Source: Flavobacteriales bacterium
Lineage (GTDB): Bacteria; Bacteroidota; Bacteroidia; Flavobacteriales; Flavobacteriaceae
Direction of reading: 5' to 3'
NCBI GenBank assembly: GCA_011525065.1
Contig: WTIY01000225.1
Span: forward strand, 1 to 7,384
Length of the DNA: 7,384 bases
A program made the translations under genes and the position numbers. How positions within the stretch are numbered: the first letter of the stretch is position 1; each line of letters begins with the position of its first letter. Under the pieces are notes generated by a model that saw only the letters and a program-made list of their open reading frames with translations, did not search any database and was not told where the DNA came from. This document shows, in pieces, positions 1-5,398 of this stretch.

Positions 1-122
1 GTGCCCTTATTGCACTTGGGGCTTTCAAATATCAAGAAGTCGCGGGTTGGGGCTTCGCTTCTGTAGGCTTCGGCTTTTTTGCCATTGCCTGGGTATTTAA
101 CGCCCTTAAGGGACGTGTCTAG
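1..122 (+). CDS. C-terminal end of a small membrane protein, CAL67264-like (partial)
   Basis: The frame starting at base 3 is open from the window edge to a TAG at 120-122 and gives about 39 residues, with a Gly/Phe/Ala-rich hydrophobic stretch (GWGFASVGFGFFAIAWVFNA) ending in the basic tail LKGRV. This reads as the last membrane span and cytoplasmic tail of a very small inner-membrane protein. From memory, flavobacteria carry a protein of roughly 60 residues (the 'CAL67264 family membrane protein') with a closely similar C-terminus, often just upstream of ettA, which is the arrangement here. Its function is unknown. Only 33 bases separate its stop from ettA, and no terminator hairpin lies between, so co-transcription is likely. 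The N-terminus is outside the window. The coding frame is well supported by composition and context; the family name is less certain. Confidence 0.65.
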   Translation, partial: ALIALGAFKYQEVAGWGFASVGFGFFAIAWVFNALKGRV

Positions 123-155
123 TTCCCTTTTATCAATCTTTAAATCCACAGAATT

Positions 156-1844
156 ATGGCCGACGATCAAAAGGTGATCTTTTCCATGTCCGGGGTGAGC
201 AAAACCTTTCAAAACGCTCAAACGCCCGTACTTAAAAACATTTACCTGAGTTTTTTCTACGGTGCTAAAATTGGCATCTTGGGACTCAATGGTAGTGGTA
301 AATCAACCCTTTTAAAAATTATTGCAGGACAGGATAAGAACCACCAAGGTGACGTGGTGTTTGCCCCAGGATATAACGTGGGTCTTTTGGATCAAGAACC
401 TGAATTGGACCCGGATAAAACCGTTTTGGAGGTGGTAAAAGAGGGGGTCAAAGAGGTGGTGGCCGTTTTGGACCGCTACAACGAAATCAACGAGGCCTTT
501 GGACTGCCTGAGGTTTATGAGAATCCAGACAAAATGGAAGCCTTGATGAATGAACAGGCTAAGCTTCAAGATGAAATAGATGCGGTTAATGCCTGGGAAT
601 TGGATACTAAATTGGAGATTGCCATGGACGCTTTGCGCACCCCTCTTCCTGAGGTGAAAATCGGTGTGCTCTCGGGTGGTGAACGACGTCGGGTGGCGCT
701 GTGTCGATTGCTTCTTCAGGAACCAGACGTATTGCTTTTGGACGAACCCACCAACCATTTGGACGCCGAAAGTGTGCATTGGTTAGAACAGCACTTGGCC
801 CAGTATAAAGGTACAGTAATCGCTGTGACTCACGATCGATATTTCTTGGACAATGTCGCTGGTTGGATCCTTGAACTCGATCGAGGCGAAGGCATTCCTT
901 GGAAAGGCAATTATTCTTCATGGTTAGAGCAAAAGTCAAAACGACTCGCCCAAGAACAAAAGCAGGCCAGCAAACGACAAAAAACCCTAGAACGGGAATT
1001 AGAGTGGGTTCGCATGGCGCCAAAAGGGAGGCAGTCCAAACAAAAAGCTCGTTTGAACAATTACGAGAAGCTCATGAGTCAGGATCAAAAGAAACTCGAT
1101 GAGCACTTAGAGATATACATTCCTAATGGACCTCGATTGGGGGCTGAGGTCATCAAAGCTGATGGTGTACGCAAGGCCTTTGGCGACAAACTCCTTTATG
1201 AACAGCTGGATTTCAAATTACCTCAAGCAGGAATCGTTGGGGTTATTGGACCAAATGGCGCGGGTAAGACTACCATTTTTAAGATGATCATGAATGAATT
1301 GGCCCCTGATGCTGGAACCTTTACTGTAGGCCCCACATCAAAAATCGCCTATGTTGATCAAGCGCATGCCAACATTGATCCTCAAAAAACCATTTGGGAA
1401 AATTTCAGTGACGGTCAAGAATTAATTACCATGGGCGGGCGCCAGGTAAATTCTAGGGCTTATTTGAGTCGATTCAATTTTTCAGGCAGTGAACAAAACA
1501 AAAAGGTAGCCATGCTTTCAGGGGGTGAGCGCAACCGTTTGCATTTGGCCATGACCCTGAAGGAAGAAGGTAATGTTCTGCTTTTAGATGAGCCAACTAA
1601 TGATTTAGATGTCAATACCTTACGGGCATTAGAGGAGGGGCTTGAAAACTTTGCAGGTTGTGCGGTGGTTATTAGTCACGACCGTTGGTTTTTGGACCGA
1701 ATTTGTACCCATATCTTGGCTTTTGAGGGTGACAGTCAGGTTTATTTTTTCGAAGGTGGATTTAGTGATTACGAAGAAAATCGAAAGAAACGCCTGGGTG
1801 ATGTTGGGCCTAAACGGATTAAGTACAAAAAACTCATTCGCTGA
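156..1844 (+). CDS. ettA: Energy-dependent translational throttle protein EttA (ABC-F ATPase)
   Basis: A soluble ABC-F protein of 562 residues with two nucleotide-binding domains and no membrane segments. Domain 1 has Walker A GLNGSGKST (43-51), signature LSGGE (172-176), Walker B LLLDEPTNHLD (193-203, catalytic Glu197) and switch His226. An 'arm' insertion covers about 93-140, and the basic, helical P-site tRNA interaction linker about 245-325. Domain 2 has Walker A GPNGAGKTT (365-373), LSGGE (454-458), Walker B LLLDEPTNDLD (475-485, Glu479) and His508. All ATPase residues are intact, so it should be active. Length (E. coli EttA is 555), the short arm and the basic RIKYKKLIR tail favour EttA over Uup or antibiotic-resistance ABC-F proteins. 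In E. coli EttA binds the ribosomal E site and gates the start of elongation according to ATP/ADP ratio. ATG 156 is chosen because MADDQKVIFSMSGVSKTF is a typical EttA start; no clear Shine-Dalgarno precedes it. The stop overlaps the next gene. Confidence 0.96.
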   Translation: MADDQKVIFSMSGVSKTFQNAQTPVLKNIYLSFFYGAKIGILGLNGSGKSTLLKIIAGQDKNHQGDVVFAPGYNVGLLDQEPELDPDKTVLEVVKEGVKEVVAVLDRYNEINEAFGLPEVYENPDKMEALMNEQAKLQDEIDAVNAWELDTKLEIAMDALRTPLPEVKIGVLSGGERRRVALCRLLLQEPDVLLLDEPTNHLDAESVHWLEQHLAQYKGTVIAVTHDRYFLDNVAGWILELDRGEGIPWKGNYSSWLEQKSKRLAQEQKQASKRQKTLERELEWVRMAPKGRQSKQKARLNNYEKLMSQDQKKLDEHLEIYIPNGPRLGAEVIKADGVRKAFGDKLLYEQLDFKLPQAGIVGVIGPNGAGKTTIFKMIMNELAPDAGTFTVGPTSKIAYVDQAHANIDPQKTIWENFSDGQELITMGGRQVNSRAYLSRFNFSGSEQNKKVAMLSGGERNRLHLAMTLKEEGNVLLLDEPTNDLDVNTLRALEEGLENFAGCAVVISHDRWFLDRICTHILAFEGDSQVYFFEGGFSDYEENRKKRLGDVGPKRIKYKKLIR

Positions 1845-2554
1845 TGGATACCTCAAGATTCAAAGCCATCGCCTTCGACGCAGATGATACGCTTTGGGAA
1901 AATGAGACCCTATTTCGAACTGCCGAAGACCGCTTTTGCGCTTTAATGCGACCCTTTTTGCCTGAAGAAGATTGTCAAAAGGCTCTTTTTTCAGTAGAAA
2001 TGAAGAATTTGCCGCTTTACGGCTATGGGATAAAGCCCTTTGGCCTTTCACTGATTGAAGCCGCCATTTCATTGAGCCAAGGACGTGCCTCTAATGCACT
2101 GATTCAGGATATTTTGGCCATTGTAAAGGATATGTTGTCTGCCGAGAACCCACTTTTACCAAATGTTTTTGAGGTATTAACGCATTTGAGTCAAAATTAT
2201 CGATTGGTTGTGGCCACAAAAGGTGATTTGTTGGACCAAGAACGCAAGCTCGAGCGCTCGGGATTGGCTCAGTTTTTTCACCACATCGAGGTAATGTCGG
2301 ACAAAAAACCGGACAATTATCGAAAACTCGTGCGTCATCTTGACCTCAAACCCGATGAGTTTTTAATGGTGGGCAATAGCGTGAACAGCGACGTCTTGCC
2401 GGTTCTTGAGATTGGTGCCCATTCCATACACATTCCTTTTCACACCACCTGGGCGCATGAAGTAGGCGAAGAGCCGCTCGCACATCCAAATTATAAAAAG
2501 CTCGATTCTATGAGGGATTTAATGGTGTTGTTCGGTGGTGACCCAATCTTGTGA
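1844..2554 (+). CDS. HAD-superfamily hydrolase (phosphatase-like, C1 cap)
   Basis: A 236-residue cytosolic protein with all four haloacid-dehalogenase motifs: I, FDADDTLW (11-18, nucleophile Asp12 and acid/base Asp14); II, VVATKGD (122-128, Thr125); III, lysine in SDKKPDNY (152-159); IV, MVGNSVNSD (175-183, Asp183). The stretch between motif I and about residue 105 is helical and fits a C1 cap, as in YjjG- and phosphoglycolate-phosphatase-like enzymes. DxDxT chemistry predicts hydrolysis of a phosphomonoester; the substrate (nucleotide, sugar phosphate or a damaged metabolite) cannot be assigned. The ATG shares its A with the ettA stop (TGATG at 1842-1846), so translation is probably coupled by re-initiation and the gene lies in the ettA operon. 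No strong terminator follows; the next gene converges from the other strand 63 bases away. Confidence 0.9.
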   Translation: MDTSRFKAIAFDADDTLWENETLFRTAEDRFCALMRPFLPEEDCQKALFSVEMKNLPLYGYGIKPFGLSLIEAAISLSQGRASNALIQDILAIVKDMLSAENPLLPNVFEVLTHLSQNYRLVVATKGDLLDQERKLERSGLAQFFHHIEVMSDKKPDNYRKLVRHLDLKPDEFLMVGNSVNSDVLPVLEIGAHSIHIPFHTTWAHEVGEEPLAHPNYKKLDSMRDLMVLFGGDPIL

Positions 2555-2570
2555 TAAAATTAAATCGAGC

Positions 2571-2634
2571 ATATTTTCTTTAGGATTAAAGGCTCTAATT
2601 AGACATTGTCTTATGGATTAAAGGCGATCTAATT
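2571..2634. repeat. Decayed tandem direct repeat, about 32-bp period
   Basis: GGATTAAAGGC followed by TCTAATT occurs at 2583-2600, and the same string with two extra bases (GA) between the halves occurs at 2615-2634. The bases before each copy are also similar (T-rich, starting CAT), so the whole looks like two tandem units of roughly 32 bp. The right unit contains the last codons and stop of the minus-strand acetyltransferase gene; the left lies in the convergent intergenic gap. The simplest reading is an old slippage duplication of that gene's 3' end. No function is implied. Confidence 0.55.
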
Positions 2635-3244
2635 CCCGCTGAAATGCATCGATAAAGTCGGCCACGTCTTTTCCGTAAACTAGGCCGTGATGAACATGCA
2701 CTGACATCGGCATCAGCCATCGACCTTCTTTTTGCGTGATTTTTCCGAAGGTAATTTTAGGACTGCAGTCACTGCCCTCGAGGTCCCTGGCATGAGTAAT
2801 GCCCGTAAATTCGATCCAGGGTAGAGCTGAAAAATGAACTACATTTTCTCTGCCCGCAGAGAGGTCCAGTCCATTGCTGTTGCGCACCCGAGTGAATTCA
2901 GCGGTGGCGGCCTTTTTAAAGTTTTCAAAGTCTGGATCAAAGGCCACAAATGAAAACCCAAAGGGCACTTGCTTTCTGTCTATGGTCGCTGTGACATGGG
3001 TAGTGTCATATAAGTAAACGTCACCATCTATGATGCGGTAGCGCATGGCTTCAATGGCATTTACTGCGATGATTGCTCGATGTACATAGGCGATAAACAG
3101 TGATTCATTGGCCTGCTTGCAGTAATGTTTAAGGGCCGTAATGTCCACTTGGACATTCACTCCGTGATAGGGCTCTTTGAATCTGCTGTAAAACATAAAG
3201 TGTTCTTTGCGATCCCATTGCTCTATGTCAATTTTTTGTTTCAT
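2618..3244 (-). CDS. Chloramphenicol acetyltransferase-like (CatA-family) acyltransferase
   Basis: A 208-residue cytosolic protein of the trimeric CAT fold; classical CATs are 210-220 residues. It shows the N-terminal WDRKEHF block (Arg12, equivalent to Arg18 of CAT type III), the SALPW block (139-143, Ser139 equivalent to Ser148), Thr165 (Thr174) and VHVHHGL (182-188, His186 equivalent to catalytic His195). Spacing from that Ser to that His is the same as I recall for type I CAT. Unusually, the HHAVCDG motif reads HHGLVYG: the structural Asp199 is Tyr190. The family transfers acetyl from acetyl-CoA to a hydroxyl, but many chromosomal Bacteroidota members are not shown to act on chloramphenicol, so the substrate is left open. 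ATG 3244 is preferred over an in-frame ATG at 3304 because homology begins at MKQKIDIEQWDR, and the upstream start would abut the terminator's U-tract and include the likely promoter. Monocistronic, convergent with the HAD gene. Confidence 0.88.
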   Translation of the reverse strand: MKQKIDIEQWDRKEHFMFYSRFKEPYHGVNVQVDITALKHYCKQANESLFIAYVHRAIIAVNAIEAMRYRIIDGDVYLYDTTHVTATIDRKQVPFGFSFVAFDPDFENFKKAATAEFTRVRNSNGLDLSAGRENVVHFSALPWIEFTGITHARDLEGSDCSPKITFGKITQKEGRWLMPMSVHVHHGLVYGKDVADFIDAFQRELDRL

Positions 3245-3260
3245 TCTCCCGAATATAACA

Positions 3261-3268
3261 CAAAGATA
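3261..3268 (-). promoter_or_regulatory. Candidate Bacteroidota -7 box for the CAT-like gene
   Basis: Read on the minus strand this is TATCTTTG, an exact match to the Bacteroidota sigma consensus TAnnTTTG. It lies 16 bases upstream of the preferred ATG, implying a very short leader. The usual TTTG -33 element is not at normal spacing: a TTTG occurs only 12 bases upstream, which is too close. A GGGAGA run directly abuts the ATG, too close for a normal Shine-Dalgarno. The position between the upstream terminator and the gene supports it. Confidence 0.4.
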
Positions 3269-3304
3269 ACCACCTAGGGTCAAACGCACGGATCTGGAAC
3301 GCAT

Positions 3305-3333
3305 AAAAAAATGACAGCCGAAGCTGTCATTTT
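3305..3333 (-). terminator. Intrinsic terminator with UUCG tetraloop (minus strand)
   Basis: On the minus strand, ATGACAGC (3330-3323), loop TTCG and GCTGTCAT (3318-3311) form a perfect 8-bp stem closed by the very stable C(UUCG)G tetraloop and followed by a run of T (3311-3305). Flanking A and T runs can lengthen the stem to 11 bp. The U-tract lies on the minus-strand side, so it should end transcripts from the symporter operon, or from a transcript inside the gap, before the CAT-like promoter. The other strand has only four T residues after the hairpin, so plus-strand termination would be weaker. Confidence 0.85.
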
Positions 3334-3391
3334 GATGGTCGATCGATCACTTAACCTAGTACATAATTGTATTTATTTCGATCTCCCTAAG

Positions 3392-3475
3392 ATCACAATT
3401 CACTTTTGCCGGTACATACTCTGATAACTCCCCAATTACTCTAATTTAGATGTCGCAGCATCAGTGAATTGTGAT
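3392..3475. repeat. Perfect 12-bp inverted repeat in a gene-free gap
   Basis: ATCACAATTCAC at 3392-3403 is the exact reverse complement of GTGAATTGTGAT at 3464-3475, with 60 bases between. On the minus strand the 5' arm is followed directly by TGAT, which can pair with ATCA further in the loop, extending the helix with a bulge of about 20 bases on one side. A second possible hairpin, GGCTTT/AAAGCC (3487-3492 and 3509-3514), lies nearby. The 236-base gap 3334-3569 otherwise holds no open frame of believable length and no TAnnTTTG box on either strand. It could be a structured 3' untranslated region, a small RNA, or paired protein-binding sites. Confidence 0.5.
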
Positions 3476-3569
3476 ACGAATATCCGGGCTTTGTCTCAAG
3501 GCCGCAAGAAAGCCTGATGTGCTTTTATAAATATGGAGGGAGAATTCATAAATCCTAGGCAGTATAATG

Positions 3570-5261
3570 CTACACGCGCTTGGATTGAATCATTTCTAAA
3601 AATAGGGCGATGCCGATCACCAGGACACAACCGATAACATTAAGCCAAAGATAGGGCAGTTTTATGATGGCAAACAGGTCCATTACAAACAAGGCAATGA
3701 TCAGGATTTGATTGATGATGGCGGCGAAAAAAATCGAACGACCACGGATTCTGTTGATGAAAAAAGCCGCCAAAAAAACGCCTAATATGTTACCGTAAAA
3801 TATTGATCCAATGATGTTTACCAGTTGAATGAGGTTGTCAAAAAGGGGTGCGCTGCAGGCGACGATAATGGCAATAATGCCCCAGATAAGCGTGAAATAT
3901 CGAGTGGCTTTTAAGTAATGCGTTTCCGAATGCCCCGGACGATGCCTTTGGTATAAATCTACCGCCGTGGTGGTGCCCAGAGCGTTGATTTCACTTGCGG
4001 TCGAGGACATGGCTGCGCTGAGAATCACAGCCAACAGCAAACCGATCAGGCCTACTGGCAATTGTGTTAAGATAAAATGTATAAAGACGTAATCTTTGTC
4101 ATTGGTCTCTAAATCACTGTCTGCTGCTTTGATTAGTTCCTTAGCCTTATCGCGCAGGATGAGTTGCCGCTCATTGAGTGAATTAATGTTTTGACCGATT
4201 TGAATTTTTTTTGGCGAATCAGTAAGTCCAATGTACTCGAGTTGCAGCGTTTCTATTTGTCCCATCAACAAGGCATTATCCTCAGTCAGTTCTTGGTATT
4301 CTTCGGCATAAGGGGAGTTTAAGACGGCCTTTTCATTGGTTGGGTTAAAATTCAGTGGGGCATCGTTGAATTGATAAAAAACAAAAACCAATACGCCAAT
4401 GAGCAGGATAAAAAATTGCATGGGTACCTTTAGTAGGCCATTCATGATCAGGCCCATTTGACTTTGCCTTATCGAACGGCCGGAGAGATAACGTTGGACT
4501 TGACTTTGATCTGTACCAAAGTAGGACAAGGCTAAAAAACTTCCGCCAATGAGACCACTCCAAAAGGTGTAACGGTTTTCAAAGTCGAAGGAAAAATCCA
4601 GGACATTCATTTTGCCTTGGGTTCCAGCAATACTCAAAGCCTCGTCTAATCCGACCTCAAGGGGTAGAAAATTCAAGAGCATTAAAAAGGCCAAAAACAT
4701 ACCCCCAAAAATGACCGCCATTTGTTGTTTCTGAGTGATGTTGACCGCGCGCGTACCACCGCTAACGGTATAGACAATCACCAAACAACCGATCATCAAA
4801 TTGAGCCACAGAAGATCCCAACCTAAAACAGCAGAAAGAATAATGGATGGTGCAAAGATGGTAATGCCTGCCGCCAAACCGCGTTGAATAAGAAAAAACA
4901 CCGCCGTCAAGGTTCTGGTGGAAACATCAAATCGCTGCTCGAGATAGGCATAAGCCGTGAAGACTTTTAATCTGTGGTAAATCGGAACAAAGTAGAGGCT
5001 AATCAAGATCATGGCAATGGGTAAGCCGAAATAAAACTGGACAAAACCCATTCCATCGTGAAACGCCTGGCCAGGAGTCGATAAAAAGGTGATGGCACTG
5101 GCTTGAGTGGCCATAACGCTCAATCCAATGGTCCACCAACTCGCTTTTTTGCCACCGGTAACAAAATCGGTTACACCAGATTGATGGCGCGTTTTTATGA
5201 TGCCATAAATGACAATCATCGCCAGTACCAGTCCCAATACAGACCAATCAATGATACTCAT
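3570..5261 (-). CDS. Sodium:solute symporter (SSS family, LeuT fold)
   Basis: A 563-residue inner-membrane carrier with about 13 predicted helices; approximate spans are 4-22, 42-65, 73-95, 118-141, 148-168, 178-200, 236-255, 274-298, 392-422 and four more to the C-terminus. Helix LAVILSAAMSSTASEINA matches the SSS core helix 8; Ala416, Ser419 and Ser420 align with the Na2-site residues of vSGLT (A361, S364, S365), so Na+ coupling is likely. Other family blocks are ATQASAITFLSTPG (51-64) and YFGTDQSQVQRYLSGRS (247-263). Basic loops (YHRLK; YQRHRPGH) fit cytoplasmic placement. A hydrophilic, partly helical insertion at about 299-391, between core helices 7 and 8, is predicted to be periplasmic and is longer than in typical members. 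The substrate is unknown; SSS carriers move sugars, amino acids, organic acids or sialic acid. The start codon overlaps the upstream small gene's stop by 4 bases (ATGA), so it is the third gene of a coupled operon. Confidence 0.93.
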   Translation of the reverse strand: MSIIDWSVLGLVLAMIVIYGIIKTRHQSGVTDFVTGGKKASWWTIGLSVMATQASAITFLSTPGQAFHDGMGFVQFYFGLPIAMILISLYFVPIYHRLKVFTAYAYLEQRFDVSTRTLTAVFFLIQRGLAAGITIFAPSIILSAVLGWDLLWLNLMIGCLVIVYTVSGGTRAVNITQKQQMAVIFGGMFLAFLMLLNFLPLEVGLDEALSIAGTQGKMNVLDFSFDFENRYTFWSGLIGGSFLALSYFGTDQSQVQRYLSGRSIRQSQMGLIMNGLLKVPMQFFILLIGVLVFVFYQFNDAPLNFNPTNEKAVLNSPYAEEYQELTEDNALLMGQIETLQLEYIGLTDSPKKIQIGQNINSLNERQLILRDKAKELIKAADSDLETNDKDYVFIHFILTQLPVGLIGLLLAVILSAAMSSTASEINALGTTTAVDLYQRHRPGHSETHYLKATRYFTLIWGIIAIIVACSAPLFDNLIQLVNIIGSIFYGNILGVFLAAFFINRIRGRSIFFAAIINQILIIALFVMDLFAIIKLPYLWLNVIGCVLVIGIALFLEMIQSKRV

Positions 5262-5398
5262 GATTTATCGTATAAGATGGTCAGCCAATAAAAAAGAGCG
5301 ATGTAAATGCCATTCAGCACAATTACAAAAATATAGGCCCAACTCCATCGATTGGCGACCTTTTTAGCGGTCTTGAGATTTGGGTCAGTCATGGTCAT
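5258..5398 (-). CDS. Very small single-span membrane protein in the deacetylase-symporter operon
   Basis: About 46 residues, MTMTDPNLKTAKKVANRW followed by one hydrophobic helix rich in aromatics (WAYIFVIVLNGIYIALFYWL) and a short tail TILYDKS. The basic N-terminal half and uncharged helix predict N-in, C-out topology. I do not recognise a named family; similar tiny proteins sit between PIG-L and SSS genes in other Bacteroidota by my recollection, which I could not check. It overlaps the deacetylase end by 14 bases (8 if the second ATG at 5392 is used) and the symporter start by 4 bases, so translation of all three is probably linked. A longer frame from 5440 exists but lies wholly inside the deacetylase coding end and adds unremarkable sequence. 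Its position suggests an accessory subunit of the symporter, as small partners are known for some SSS carriers; this is inference. No Shine-Dalgarno separates the two possible starts. Confidence 0.75.
   Translation of the reverse strand: MTMTDPNLKTAKKVANRWSWAYIFVIVLNGIYIALFYWLTILYDKS

Noticed and set aside
123..155. Separate promoter for ettA
   Set aside because: The gap has a T-rich CTTTAAAT stretch but no TAnnTTTG match, and there is no terminator after the preceding gene.
312..1023. Minus-strand open frames of 155 and 138 codons
   Set aside because: They are antisense to the ATP-binding motifs of ettA and give compositionally odd peptides.
2251..2260. Perfect 10-bp palindrome CGAGCGCTCG
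   Set aside because: It encodes ordinary HAD residues (LERS) and is within what chance allows in a coding region.
3245..3304. Upstream in-frame ATG that would add 20 residues to the CAT-like protein
   Set aside because: The extra residues (MRSRSVRLTLGG...) do not resemble CAT N-termini, the ATG abuts the terminator U-tract, and a -7 promoter box lies inside the extension.
3334..3569. Possible small protein or gene remnant on the minus strand, e.g. readable stretches such as SGFLAALRQSPDIRITIH
   Set aside because: Each stretch is short, in a different frame, broken by stops and lacks a start codon; nothing recognisable can be joined without several frameshifts.
3334..3569. Known structured RNA (SRP RNA, RNase P, 6S or tmRNA)
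   Set aside because: Short look-alikes such as CCGGGCT and GCCGCAAGAAAGC were checked, but the surrounding conserved cores of these RNAs are absent.
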